Origin: Psychroserpens sp. NJDZ02
Lineage (GTDB): Bacteria; Bacteroidota; Bacteroidia; Flavobacteriales; Flavobacteriaceae
NCBI RefSeq assembly: GCF_004843725.1
Contig: NZ_CP039451.1
Location: 2,920,001 to 2,984,000, forward strand
Length of the DNA stretch: 64,000 nt
Direction of reading: 5' to 3'
The translations under genes were made by a program, and so were the position numbers. How positions within the stretch are numbered: position 1 is the first letter of the stretch; each line of letters opens with the position of its first letter. Below the pieces are notes generated by a model that did no database searches, was not told where the DNA came from, and was given only the letters and a program-made list of their open reading frames with translations. This document shows positions 26,798-36,170 of the stretch, in pieces.

Positions 26798-27304
26798 TTA
26801 TATATCCTTTTCATTCAAAAATCTATCATTAATAGCAACAAACATATAGTGATCCATAAACATTGGTGGGAATTCAAAGATTTTGACATATTCAAAAGTT
26901 ATAAATTCTTTTTCGACTTTGGGCTCTCTGTAAAACTTTTTAAAAGGAAAGAATATATTTTTATCATTAACTGTAATTTTATAAGGACTTCTTAAGTTCT
27001 CTGGAAGAACAAGATTCCAATCTCCTTTTTCTATATAAACTAAGCATGAATTTTTTATGCCTGCTCCCTTTATCGCAAACCAAGAAGATAACATTGCTAA
27101 AATAAGTCCTCCTAATAATAAAAAAAGAAAAAGATGCATAAAATGAAAATGCTTAATAGTATCAGCTATAAGAAATACTAGAACAATAGATAGAATTAAC
27201 CATAGCAATAACAATACTACTTGACCGTTTCTGTGAGATTTTATCGTCTTTTCAATTATGTTTTGTTCAATTGTAGTAGGTTTTCTATATCTTATTGTCT
27301 CCAT
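26798..27304 (-). CDS. Membrane protein with two helices, unknown
   Basis: The 168-residue protein has two strong hydrophobic helices at about 30-55 (VVLLLLWLILSIVLVFLIA) and 60-85 (HLFLFLLLGGLILAMLS), then a soluble C-terminal half of ~85 residues with no motif I recognise. It precedes an apparent lipoprotein/membrane cluster on the same strand (27333-28987). Function unknown. A possible role is as a membrane anchor for a small beta-rich domain. Confidence 0.6.
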   Translation of the reverse strand: METIRYRKPTTIEQNIIEKTIKSHRNGQVVLLLLWLILSIVLVFLIADTIKHFHFMHLFLFLLLGGLILAMLSSWFAIKGAGIKNSCLVYIEKGDWNLVLPENLRSPYKITVNDKNIFFPFKKFYREPKVEKEFITFEYVKIFEFPPMFMDHYMFVAINDRFLNEKDI

Positions 27305-27332
27305 TTAAAAGTTGTATTATCCACCTTTATTC

Positions 27333-28226
27333 TTATTGCATTTGGTTATAATCGTCAGTCATTTGATCAGAATTCGCTAAAACGTCTTCATTAGTTATGT
27401 TTTGGTGTAATTCTTTTAATATGGAATGTGCAAATTCTAAATTACCCTCATGATATCTTCTGGCCCAAAAAGTATAGATAGTAAAAAGTCTAGTTTCTTG
27501 CCTTGTAAACGCGTACTTTTTATAAGTAGTGTAATTGGAATCGCTTAAAGCATCTAAGATTTCTTTAGTTGCCATAGACTTAATTATTGCTTCTATAGCA
27601 TCATCATCTGGATTAGATTTAGAGGCTAATTGATAAATTTGTGTTAAGGGTGCTTTATCATTTTTGAAATCTTCATAGGCTAGTAATAATGACTTAACTA
27701 TAGAATACGCACCACAATTTTTATAAAGATTATTCTGTTTAAAAACAGAATAGGCTAATTCTTTTATTTCTGTAGTGAAAATTTTCTCTAAGGATTCGGG
27801 GCTTCTATTAATCTTAGCCATCATATAATTGGCAAAATAATCTTCAGACCAAAATGGATTTTCTCCATACGCTGGATAAAACATCCAACTAGTTCTTATG
27901 GCGGTTTCTAGGTCGTCTTTTTCTAAATTCATGTCTTCAAAGATAAATGCTAGTAGTTTTTTATTATCTGTGGTAATCCACGAATCCTTTTCTAACAAAT
28001 AACTAATACTTTCCTCTTTGACATAATTATACATTAAATCTTCTTTGTTTACAGCAAGTTCTTTTTTCTCTAAGGTTAAAGACATGTTACTTTGTAGCAA
28101 GGAGTCATTTTTGTTTTTTTGAATCTCTAATTCTTGCTCTAATTGCACTAGTTTTTCTCGATCTTTGTTTGAATTACATGATAATGCAACTGAAATGATA
28201 AAAATTAATAGCATCTTTTTTTTCAT
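27333..28226 (-). CDS. Lipoprotein with coiled-coil N-terminus, unknown
   Basis: The 297-residue protein starts MKKKMLLIFIISVALSCNSN with a lipobox. Residues about 22-55 (REKLVQLEQELEIQKNKNDS) form a coiled coil. The rest is mostly helical and probably periplasmic, with an IWTTDNKKLLAF-like region and many Y/W/F residues. No family recognised. Its start region is well supported by the signal peptide. It sits between two membrane protein genes of unknown function. Confidence 0.65.
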   Translation of the reverse strand: MKKKMLLIFIISVALSCNSNKDREKLVQLEQELEIQKNKNDSLLQSNMSLTLEKKELAVNKEDLMYNYVKEESISYLLEKDSWITTDNKKLLAFIFEDMNLEKDDLETAIRTSWMFYPAYGENPFWSEDYFANYMMAKINRSPESLEKIFTTEIKELAYSVFKQNNLYKNCGAYSIVKSLLLAYEDFKNDKAPLTQIYQLASKSNPDDDAIEAIIKSMATKEILDALSDSNYTTYKKYAFTRQETRLFTIYTFWARRYHEGNLEFAHSILKELHQNITNEDVLANSDQMTDDYNQMQ

Positions 28227-28393
28227 TTTATTTCTTTTTTAGTTAGCGCCAATCTTTAAATATAGGAATAGCATGAGGGTAAAATTAGGCACCGTGGTTT
28301 GTGTTGATCGCGTAAGATATAAAAATATTGTATATTTTCTACCAAACAGGAAGCATCACAAGAGTTGTAAAGCTGTTCCGATGGACTATTTTT

Positions 28394-28987
28394 TTAATAT
28401 CCATCATTAGTATTCAGTTTATGTTTTACACTCGCTTTCTTATCTAAAATCTGATATTCGATTTCTATTTCCTCATTATTTACTCCAATTAATTTGGCGT
28501 TTTTAATAACTAAAGAGTCAGTAGTAATTAAATTGTCAAAAGTATTGATGTTTAAAACTCTTTCCGCTATTTGAGAGTAACCAGGTCTGCAAATATTTTT
28601 TTCTAAAAGTCCTTTCTTTTCATAGACATAAATACGTTCCTTTGATAGTGGATGGTGTCTTGTTCTTTCTATTCTATAATTAGAATTTAACTGAATTTGC
28701 TGATAATCTCCTGAGTTAGTAAAATAATTGACAATACCAAAAAAAGGAATTGCCATTGGAAGAATACTTAATAGCACAACAGAAACTAATGTGAAGAAAA
28801 ATATTTTCACTAATTTTTTAGTCCAAAACTTAAATATTATTATTAATGTAAATCCTAACCAAAGCCCATTAATAATTTTGTCAGAATAATATCCTAAATA
28901 ATTATAATCATAAAAGGTTAATAGGATTCCTAATACAAAGAGTAATGAAACTACAAAATACACAAATAGCAAAATTCTGTTAGTCAT
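28394..28987 (-). CDS. Membrane protein with periplasmic tail, unknown
   Basis: The 197-residue protein has a first helix at 5-25 (LLFVYFVVSLLFVLGILL), then two more hydrophobic segments (WLGFTLIIIFKFW and IFFFTLVSVVLLSILPMAIPFFGIVNYF), and a soluble tail from about residue 95. There is no known domain. Downstream, to the left, the 28227-28393 gap has no clear signal. Confidence 0.6.
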   Translation of the reverse strand: MTNRILLFVYFVVSLLFVLGILLTFYDYNYLGYYSDKIINGLWLGFTLIIIFKFWTKKLVKIFFFTLVSVVLLSILPMAIPFFGIVNYFTNSGDYQQIQLNSNYRIERTRHHPLSKERIYVYEKKGLLEKNICRPGYSQIAERVLNINTFDNLITTDSLVIKNAKLIGVNNEEIEIEYQILDKKASVKHKLNTNDGY

Positions 28988-29008
28988 TTTATTGAGTTTT
29001 GTGGTTAC

Positions 29009-29179
29009 TGTCTTGTACTAAAATATGGCTACAGCTTAAAATTGAATTAAACTGATAACTGATATACCCTATTAGGTGTTTTAGAATCTACAAGATAAAT
29101 GTAATCTAACTTTGTTGTATAAATTAATTGTGTTTTTTGCAGTTCTCTTTGCGTGTCTCACGTTAGTAAAGGTTTGGTC
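29009..29179 (-). mobile_element. Degraded end fragment of an IS3-family element
   Basis: 171 bp align base for base with the left end of the intact element at 34910-36209, with about 85-90% identity by eye, starting at the inverted-repeat boundary (TGTCTTGT, then AAATATGGCTACAG) and running into the 3' end of its orfB. The match stops abruptly at GGTTTGGTC. The rest of the element is absent, so this is a relic of an old insertion of the same or a close IS. Confidence 0.85.
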
Positions 29180-29230
29180 ATTCTACTAAATTAGTGACTG
29201 ATTGGTTTTTTTTTTGTTTTATCCCATAAT

Positions 29231-29409
29231 TCAAGGAATTAAGTTAATAGCACCAACCAAATCCAGAAAATGTTGAGGTGTCATCCATTTTCTTTTTTAA
29301 CCACTTCGCCCTCCATCATCGCAATATGGGCTGCAGGACCACCAAAAGCAATGCGTCCTAATTTGAAAAACAGTTTTGCAACTTCTTTTAGGTCTTTTTT
29401 GTTGGGCAT
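29231..29409 (-). pseudogene. chrA: Chromate transporter (chrA) N-terminal fragment, frameshifted
   Basis: Read from the ATG at 29409, the first 38 codons or so give LFFKLGRIAFGGPAAHIAMM, the ChrA N-terminal signature, and then stop early. Adding one A in an AAAAAA run restores KWMTPQHFLDLVGAINLIP, again the ChrA sequence order, before a TGA in place of the G-P-N-S that normally follows. So only about 60 residues survive with a 1-nt deletion and a nonsense codon. ChrA exports chromate in long-chain or short-chain forms. It lies next to the IS relic, which probably removed the rest. Confidence 0.88.
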
Positions 29410-29566
29410 TTTTAGAAATACTTTGACATTGTTGTGGTCGTAACTGTCAAGACTTAATTTTTATGTTAATTGGTATCGGGCTTGGTGTGTCAAACTACTT
29501 CTTTGTGGTTTATTTAATTTTGATGATTACTAGTGTAGCTTTTTTAAACTTTGAATTTATAAGTTT

Positions 29567-32500
29567 TCAATTTTTTATTTCTAATATTCTAACGTATTTA
29601 TCTAATCCACCAATTTTCACAGTATCGCCAACAGATTTTCCGTTTAAGGCAACTCCTAAAGGTGTTTTAATATTTATTTTCTGAATACCATTTGATTTTT
29701 CAGGTTTTGAGACAACTCCGTCTACTAAATGAACTTTCAAATCTTTGTTAATATTCAAATAATTTACTTTCACTTTGCTATTAACAGTAATAGTTTCTTT
29801 AAATAATGTTGTTTGAACTTCCTCTTTTTTACTTACAGCTTGTATCGTTTGCTTTAAATCTTTTTTAAGATGTTGAGAAACTTTAGAAAGTTCATTTTCG
29901 ACTATTGTGATGTTATCTGTAAAAGCTAATCCTGTTTTTGATTTATCTTCAAAAATTGATGGACTACTGTTTTCGATACTTCTTATAAATTCGACTAGTT
30001 TTTTTGTTTCCTTTTGTGGGTTTCTCCACCAATTTGTACTCCATATTCTATGGAATACAAAACCGTGTCCTTCAAGAATCTTTTGTCTGTGACTATCGTG
30101 TAAATATGCTTCTTGACTAGAATGATAAGAGGCTCCATCACATTCTATTGCGATTTTAGGAAGTCCAATATGTTTAGTATCGTAAACCATATCAATTCTA
30201 AATCCTGCAAATTGAAGTTGAGGAATTATATTTTTTTCGTCAAAATATTCGGTTAGAGCTTCATAAACTTCCTCCTCAAAAGGTGATTCGAGGTCTTCAT
30301 TTAAGTTGTCGATTGTAGTACTTTTTGTAGAATTTTCTGCAAGTGTATTTAAAACAGAAATTCTTGCTTCATTGTCTTGTTCACTAACAGCTTTTGAGTA
30401 TGCTAAATAGGCATATAAAGCTCCTCTTCTGTTATTTGAACCTTCATTGATTAAATGCTCTTTATAATTTAAAAACACATCTTCTGGAATGGAAGAACAT
30501 ACATATACTTTATATTTTGCTCTTGTAACAATAACATTTAAAAGTTTGTATCCTTTTTTATGATTTATTGAGCCAAATCTTTGGGCAAATTTCCCTTCTT
30601 TATTAATTCCATAAGTGGTTGATAGAATAATTACATCTCTTTCGTCTCCTTGAATATTTTCCAAATTTTTGACAAAAAAACCGTTTTCTTCGAGTTCAAC
30701 TATTTTGTTATTAAAATCTTTATATTTTTCAAATTTTCTTCTTTCATTAATCTTACCTAAAACTAGGTTTCTTTGATTGATGTTGAAAGTTGCCACTCCA
30801 ACTGTTGGATATTCTCCGTTTGGAAGTCTTGAAATATTGTTATCAATAATGGACAGAATTGTCTCAGCTTCTGCGTCATTGGAAGTGTCAGAATATGTGC
30901 CATTTACGGGAACATATTTTATTGGAATGTAATCAAAACTGTTTGGAAGTGGTTTTAACCTTTGATTATAAAAGGCATAATTTGAATAATCAATTAGATA
31001 AGGATGTCTTGAACGATAATGAAAGTCTAAATGTTTTTTCTCAAAACCTAATTCGGATGCAAAATCAAGAAGTGATTCACAATCTGAAAGTGAATTACTT
31101 ATGTCGTTTTTAATTTTATCTATTTCGTCTTCAAATTCATCTTCATCATCAATCAAACCGTCAAATACTTTGCTGAAATAATTTGAAGGTGGCATTTGGT
31201 GTTCGTCTCCTGCAATGATAATTTGTTTCCCTTTTAAAAGTGCTGGTAAATTATCTTCTAATTTTAATTGACTTGCTTCATCAAACATAACAATATCAAA
31301 ATATTGATTTTTGCCTTTAAAGAGATTACTTGCTACGTCTGGTGTTGTAAGAATTATTGGAAAAAAAGTTGTGAATAAATCCATATCCAACTTTACTATT
31401 TCTCGTAAGGATAATCGTTTATGTCTTTTACCTGCTCGTTTGTTGTATAGATTTTCGACAGCTAAACTTGGATTCTTATTGTCAAAATCTCTGGTTGCAT
31501 CTATTTGTTTTGAGAACCAATATTCTCTAATATATTTAATCTGTTCTTTTTCAAGTTCAGACAAAGATTTTCCTAATTCAATATGGTCGTTATCATTTGT
31601 TGGTAAATCTGTATTCGCAGAATTTACAAGCATAGAATTAAGATAGAATATTAAAAATATTTTTCTCCAATTTGTTTTTTCCTTTAATTGGTCAATGATT
31701 AGTTTATTATCTGCTGATAATGAATTGTAAAATTGAAACCACTTAAACTCAATTGAAAAAAGGTCATTTTCATTTGCTGAAAATTGTTCTTTTGAATCTA
31801 ATAAAGTCTGAATTTGAGAACTTAACACGTTGTGAGAATCTCCATTCACTTTTTTGTTAGTCCAATTTTGTTCTTCTATTTTAGTTTTTAAATTATTGAA
31901 GTTTGATTTTATTGTTTGTAGTAGTTCTGTGTCAAATTCCTTTTCAGTTGATTCAAGTAAGTTTAAGAATTTGTACTCATTTTCTATTTTTGACTGAAAC
32001 TCTTTGTCAATTCTCTCCGTAATTAACTTGTGATTTTTGAGAATACCTTGATTTTCTTTAATTGATTTAGAAAAATTAATACTTTCAAAGTCTTTGCTAT
32101 GATTAGTTTTTAGTGAATAATCTTCAAAAAGTGTATATGTTGTTTTTTGCTCATTAAGTGTAGTTTTCTTTTCTTTTGAGAAGATAGAAATAGTTTTAAA
32201 TAAAAATCCATTTGTTTTTTCTTCATCAAAAAAATCGTTGTTTGCTTCGTGTTTTGTTAGGATGTTTTGAATAGAATTTTCAATATCACTAATTGAAGTT
32301 TTTTGTAAATTAAATTGCTCATTTCTAATTTTATAATATTCTACTTCATAGCTTGAAATGTCATCTAATATTATTTTCAACTCTTTCTTATAGATTGAAA
32401 AATCTTCTTCAATTTGTTGTTCTACAATAAATGGATTGTCTCCAACTAATTTTGCAGAGTTGATAAAAGAAAGGTTTATATGAGGTTTAAACTCGTCATA

Positions 32501-33949
32501 TAAATTTTGCCCTTTTCTAATTAGTTCTAATAATTGATTTAGTTCAGATGATTCATAACTGAATGTGTCTTTTGCTAAATCAAGATTGTATTCTTCTGAA
32601 TTGTCTTTTAATTCTGACAATAGTGATCCGACAATGTGAGTCCAATTTTTATTACCGACTAAATTTGTACCTAATTTTTTGTGTTTCTTGTTTATTGAAT
32701 CAATTAAGTTTTTTGACTTTTCAATTATGTTGTCTAAAGTTTCTTTGGAATGTGTATATCTATATCTGCGATATGAGGAATTATCAATTCTATCTCTTAC
32801 CGAATCAACTGCGACTCTTCTGTCTTTAACAATATCTTTTAAAAGTACACATTGATAATTAAGACCCTTTTCATTTAGGGCATTGTGCAATACTTCCAAA
32901 GCTGTCCGTTTTTCACAGACAACAATTGTCTTTTTTTGATTCTCTAGAGCATTTACTAAAATAGCTGTAAGCGATTGACTTTTTCCTGTTCCTGGTGGTC
33001 CTTGAATTAAAATGTTTCGAGAAGCTTTTAAAGAATGTAAAATTCCTTGTTGTGATGGGTCAGTTTCGACTGATGATATTGGTTGAAATGTATGTTCTTC
33101 CATATCCTCAAGGTCAATTGTAGCACCTTTTAATTCTAGTAAATTCGAATAATCGTGTATAATATTTTGCTTCTGAACCTCAAAAATTGAAAAAAGTCCG
33201 CCAAAATCTATAAATGAATTATTAGATGTTAATGGTAGCTTTTCGTAATATTTCTTTTCTGGAATAGATTTTACTTTATTTAGTTTTTTCTCAAATGTTT
33301 CACGAAGGTCATCTGGAATTGAGCTATTTATGGATTCAATGATATTTACACAAATATCTAAAAGTTCACTTTTATCAATTAAACCATCATCTAAAAACTC
33401 ACTAGAAATTTGATTGATTTCAATTTTGGAATCATTTTGTAAATGATTTATTAGAACCTCATTGATATAAATTGGGTCGTCTTCTGTTCGTAGTATTTCC
33501 CAAGTATTAAATTCTTTTGTTCTTCTTATTCTTAATGACCAAATTAAAATTGGTGCAACAGTTAATTTATTGTCTGATTGGTCACGTCTTACAAGTATTG
33601 GAAAACCAAAACCAAATGTATTTATTCCTTTTTCCGATTCTATTGCATCTGTTTGATTGATTAGATTCTCAAAAGACTTTGTGATTTTTACCAATTGTGT
33701 TTGATCATCTTCAAAAAGTGAATTCAAATCGGGAACATTATCTTTCCAACTAATTTTAAATTTTAAAGGTAATTCGGTTAATAATGCATTAATAAAATTT
33801 GTGGGAAGGTTTTCGTCAATGTGAGATAATCGTGTTAGGTCAAACTTGTACCTTGAACGAGCTGGAATTGCATTTAAATGTACTCCTCTTCGGCTACCAA
33901 CTTTTAGTCGGTTTTGTAATTCAATCAGTAGCTTTTCGGTTATCTCCAT
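29567..33949 (-). CDS. Large SF1 helicase with Vsr-like nuclease and GreA-like tail; probable antiphage defence (Hhe-like)
   Basis: The 1460-residue protein has a helicase core with Walker A GPPGTGKSQS (about 315-324), a Walker B-like FDEAS with AGDEHQMPPS (about 885-915), a FHYRSRHP block and QGDERDVIILS with NVIVTRAKYKVYV. Helical, charged sequence sits between. From about residue 1215 a Vsr/MTES_1575-like nuclease follows: SPFEEEV..., then FRIDMVYD, IAIECDGASYHS and HDSHRQKILEGHGFVFHRIW. The last 60 residues (TPLGVALNGKSVGDTVKI...VRILEI) resemble the GreA/GreB C-terminal domain. The layout recalls DUF4011-helicase-Vsr (Hhe) single-gene defence proteins. It stands in a mobile-element-rich region. 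Confidence 0.82.
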   Translation of the reverse strand: MEITEKLLIELQNRLKVGSRRGVHLNAIPARSRYKFDLTRLSHIDENLPTNFINALLTELPLKFKISWKDNVPDLNSLFEDDQTQLVKITKSFENLINQTDAIESEKGINTFGFGFPILVRRDQSDNKLTVAPILIWSLRIRRTKEFNTWEILRTEDDPIYINEVLINHLQNDSKIEINQISSEFLDDGLIDKSELLDICVNIIESINSSIPDDLRETFEKKLNKVKSIPEKKYYEKLPLTSNNSFIDFGGLFSIFEVQKQNIIHDYSNLLELKGATIDLEDMEEHTFQPISSVETDPSQQGILHSLKASRNILIQGPPGTGKSQSLTAILVNALENQKKTIVVCEKRTALEVLHNALNEKGLNYQCVLLKDIVKDRRVAVDSVRDRIDNSSYRRYRYTHSKETLDNIIEKSKNLIDSINKKHKKLGTNLVGNKNWTHIVGSLLSELKDNSEEYNLDLAKDTFSYESSELNQLLELIRKGQNLYDEFKPHINLSFINSAKLVGDNPFIVEQQIEEDFSIYKKELKIILDDISSYEVEYYKIRNEQFNLQKTSISDIENSIQNILTKHEANNDFFDEEKTNGFLFKTISIFSKEKKTTLNEQKTTYTLFEDYSLKTNHSKDFESINFSKSIKENQGILKNHKLITERIDKEFQSKIENEYKFLNLLESTEKEFDTELLQTIKSNFNNLKTKIEEQNWTNKKVNGDSHNVLSSQIQTLLDSKEQFSANENDLFSIEFKWFQFYNSLSADNKLIIDQLKEKTNWRKIFLIFYLNSMLVNSANTDLPTNDNDHIELGKSLSELEKEQIKYIREYWFSKQIDATRDFDNKNPSLAVENLYNKRAGKRHKRLSLREIVKLDMDLFTTFFPIILTTPDVASNLFKGKNQYFDIVMFDEASQLKLEDNLPALLKGKQIIIAGDEHQMPPSNYFSKVFDGLIDDEDEFEDEIDKIKNDISNSLSDCESLLDFASELGFEKKHLDFHYRSRHPYLIDYSNYAFYNQRLKPLPNSFDYIPIKYVPVNGTYSDTSNDAEAETILSIIDNNISRLPNGEYPTVGVATFNINQRNLVLGKINERRKFEKYKDFNNKIVELEENGFFVKNLENIQGDERDVIILSTTYGINKEGKFAQRFGSINHKKGYKLLNVIVTRAKYKVYVCSSIPEDVFLNYKEHLINEGSNNRRGALYAYLAYSKAVSEQDNEARISVLNTLAENSTKSTTIDNLNEDLESPFEEEVYEALTEYFDEKNIIPQLQFAGFRIDMVYDTKHIGLPKIAIECDGASYHSSQEAYLHDSHRQKILEGHGFVFHRIWSTNWWRNPQKETKKLVEFIRSIENSSPSIFEDKSKTGLAFTDNITIVENELSKVSQHLKKDLKQTIQAVSKKEEVQTTLFKETITVNSKVKVNYLNINKDLKVHLVDGVVSKPEKSNGIQKINIKTPLGVALNGKSVGDTVKIGGLDKYVRILEIKN

Positions 33950-34108
33950 ATTTTATTTCTAAAAATATGTTGTTTTATTTAAAACTTTTTACGATTTACC
34001 TCAATTAATACTAGAAAAAAAAAGAAAATCAGCTTTATTCATTCATATTTCATAGTTTATGAAATAAGAAAGAAAGTTTTTTGATGCTTTCCAACACATT
34101 AGTTAATA
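33950..34108 (-). other. AT-rich region upstream of the helicase gene
   Basis: About 160 bp with no reading frame I support. No TAnnTTTG box is clear on the minus strand, so the promoter of the helicase gene is not identified. It ends at the first cassette-array spacer. Confidence 0.5.
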
Positions 34109-34374
34109 GCCTAACGAAGTTACCAAAAACCAAATAAAAACCAACCATTACAACAAACAAAAAACCATCATGCTTTTGCATAGTGGCTTTATAATTAGAT
34201 AGCTATGATAAGTGTGTTAATAACAGTCTACAAAACAAGTCACTTAAACAGTGGTTATTTGTGTTGCTTTAAGTAAATAAGTTAGCAAATAAAATACTGA
34301 TAGAATATTCCGTAAGGATGCTGGTAAGTAGTCTAGAAGACAGCAATAAATTATATATGGCGTTGACGGTAGTA
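34109..34374 (-). repeat. Cassette-array spacer R1 (attC-like)
   Basis: The spacer begins at GCCTAACG (34109) and ends with GGCGTTGACGGTAG (34360-34373), directly against the stop codon of the GNAT gene. It shares long blocks with R3: ACAAAACAAG, TGTGTTGCTTTAAGTAAATAA, then GCAAATAAAATACTGATAGA, ATATTCCGTAAGGATGCTGG and AGCAATAAATTATATATGGC. The middle part is also the 3' tail of the partial gene at 38790-39023. The ends form an imperfect inverted pair, as attC sites do. Confidence 0.75.
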
Positions 34375-34881
34375 TTATTCTTTTAATTCCTTTAGTTTAA
34401 CCCAAATATGGTCATTTATAATTTTCCCATTTTTGATAACAGCGTTCCTTTTAATGCTTTCTAAATTAAAATCATTTTTTTCTAGTACTCTCATGGATGG
34501 TCTATTGAAATCAAAAACGCCAGCCTCAATTCTTATAATATTAAAATTATTGAACACATAATCTGTCATTAGTTTTATTGCTTCAGAAGCAATTCCTTTT
34601 CCCAAAAAAGGCTCTCCAATAAAATATCCCATTTCTGCACTTAATCTAAATACATCTTCCTTAATTTCAATTCCAATTTCTCCTACGAATAGACCTTTCC
34701 AATATATTAATTTTCTTTGTGGAAGTTCTTTTTTAAGTTGCAGGTTTATAAACTCTTTAGCGTCTTTTAACGTGAAAGGATTAGGAACTTTATCATATCC
34801 ATTATCGAATATAATTGGGTTATTTCTATATTCAGCATACTGCTTAGCTATTTCAATTTGATAGTTTCTTAATTCCACCAT
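34375..34881 (-). CDS. GNAT-family N-acetyltransferase
   Basis: The 168-residue protein has the RimJ/RimL-like GNAT core: EMGYFIGEPFLGKGIASEAI contains motif A (Q/R-x-x-G-x-G/A region), followed by RIEAGVFDFNRPSMRVLEKNDF, the motif B area with N-x-x-S-x-R-V-L-E-K, and a C-terminal IWVKLKE. Such enzymes acetylate amino groups of small molecules or proteins. Substrate unknown. It is a typical cassette-array cargo. The IS element sits 28 bp upstream of its start. Confidence 0.85.
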   Translation of the reverse strand: MVELRNYQIEIAKQYAEYRNNPIIFDNGYDKVPNPFTLKDAKEFINLQLKKELPQRKLIYWKGLFVGEIGIEIKEDVFRLSAEMGYFIGEPFLGKGIASEAIKLMTDYVFNNFNIIRIEAGVFDFNRPSMRVLEKNDFNLESIKRNAVIKNGKIINDHIWVKLKELKE

Positions 34882-34906
34882 TAGTTCTAGATGTACTTTT
34901 GTTAGG

Positions 34907-34909
34907 GTT
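34907..34909 (+). repeat. Target site duplication (left), GTT
   Basis: GTT at 34907-34909 directly abuts the left end of the IS element and is repeated at 36210-36212. Three bases is within the 3-5 bp range of IS3-family duplications. Confidence 0.6.
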
Positions 34910-34947
34910 TGTCTTGTCCTGAAATATGGCTACAGGTTAAAATTGAA

Positions 34948-35763
34948 TTAAGCTGATAATTTATATACCATATTAGGTGTTTTATAATCTAAAGATAAAT
35001 GTAATCTAACTTCGTTGTATAAATTAATTGCATTTTTTGCAGCTCTCTTTGCGTGACTCACGTTATCAAAGGTTTGGTCGAGATAAAATTCATCTTTTAA
35101 AATTCCATTTACGCGTTCTGCCATTGCGTTTTCGTAACAATGATTTTCTTCTGTCATACTAATATCTATTTTTTTTCTTTTGAGTATTTGTGTATAAACA
35201 TTGCTACAATACTGTATTCCTCTGTCTGAATGATGTATTAATTCTTTGATATTTTTAGCTTGATAAATAGCCTTATTAAGCGCTCTCACACATCCTTTGA
35301 GTTCCAAGCTATCACTAATATCATAACCAACTATTTTCCTTGAATGCATATCTGTTATTAAAGCCAGGTAGCAAAAGCCCTTTATGGTTCTAATGTATGT
35401 GATATCAGATACCCAAACTTGGTTAGCTCTAGTAACTTCTAAGTCTTTAATGATGTTATTATATTTGTAAAAACGATGATAAGAGTTTGTAGTTCTAGCA
35501 CTGGTTTTCCTTCTAAGTGTCAGCATTTGATGTTTTCTAAGCACATTAAATAAAGTATCTCTACCAACTTTAATCTTGGCTTTATTAAAATCGGCCTTTA
35601 ATGATTTTACAAGTTTTCTCACGCCTTCTCTAGGAAGGGATTTGCGTCTTTTTCTAACGATATTAATAATCTGTAGTTCTAGGTTTAAACGCTTATCAGC
35701 TCTGTTTTTATGCTTGTAATAAGCATTGCGTTTAAGTCCAAAACAATGGGTTATAGTTGTCAA
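34948..35763 (-). CDS. IS3-family transposase OrfB (DDE integrase)
   Basis: The 271-residue protein has an HTH_21-like segment (KSLPREGVRKLVKSLKAD) and the rve/DDE core: ANQVWVSDITYI (first D), HHSDRGIQY (second D) and NAMAERVNGILKDEF (E). The listed start is a TTG. The frame is open upstream to the slippery run, so OrfB is most likely made as an OrfAB fusion by -1 frameshifting and not from its own start. The DDE triad is complete, so the enzyme may be active. Confidence 0.92.
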   Translation of the reverse strand: MTTITHCFGLKRNAYYKHKNRADKRLNLELQIINIVRKRRKSLPREGVRKLVKSLKADFNKAKIKVGRDTLFNVLRKHQMLTLRRKTSARTTNSYHRFYKYNNIIKDLEVTRANQVWVSDITYIRTIKGFCYLALITDMHSRKIVGYDISDSLELKGCVRALNKAIYQAKNIKELIHHSDRGIQYCSNVYTQILKRKKIDISMTEENHCYENAMAERVNGILKDEFYLDQTFDNVSHAKRAAKNAINLYNEVRLHLSLDYKTPNMVYKLSA

Positions 35764-35798
35764 AGAAGCAAATCCCTTAGATTTCTCTTTGGCTTTTA

Positions 35799-36170
35799 TT
35801 AAGGCTTTATACTTAACTTTTTTTTTAGTTCAGCAATAGATTTATAACCTAAATCTTCAGCAGCTACTTCTAGATAGGATTCTTCTACCATAGCATCGAG
35901 ATCCTTTTTAAGTAGTAACTTTTTAAGCTGTTCAATTTCTTTTTGAAGTGCTTTAATTCTAGATATTTCGTCTTTTGTTTCCACTTTTACTCTGGTGTTC
36001 ATTAAGTCTTTACGATTGTACTTTTTAATCCACACGTTCACAGTTGTAGGTGCAATAGAGTAGAGTTTACAAAGTTCACTCTTTGTGTGTTTTCCGATTG
36101 TAAGTTCGGCTAAAATTTTTAACTTAAAAGGTTCGCTGTAACGTCTAATTACTTTGTCATTTCTATACAT
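35799..36170 (-). CDS. IS3-family transposase OrfA (helix-turn-helix)
   Basis: The 123-residue protein has an N-terminal HTH (RYSEPFKLKILAELTIG ... ELCKLYSIAPTTVNVWIKKY) and a leucine-rich coiled coil (IKALQKEIEQLKKLLLKKDL). At its end the codons read CTA AAA AAA AAG, giving an A_AAA_AAG heptamer (35817-35823). A -1 slip there continues into the OrfB frame at GTT AAG TAT without a stop. This is the normal way IS3 elements make the OrfAB transposase. Confidence 0.92.
   Translation of the reverse strand: MYRNDKVIRRYSEPFKLKILAELTIGKHTKSELCKLYSIAPTTVNVWIKKYNRKDLMNTRVKVETKDEISRIKALQKEIEQLKKLLLKKDLDAMVEESYLEVAAEDLGYKSIAELKKKLSIKP

Noticed and set aside
29463..29684. Plus-strand 73-residue hydrophobic frame at the end of the helicase gene
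   Set aside because: It overlaps the GreA-like end of the helicase gene on the opposite strand. The first 30 residues look like a membrane helix and might be a relic, but nothing supports expression.
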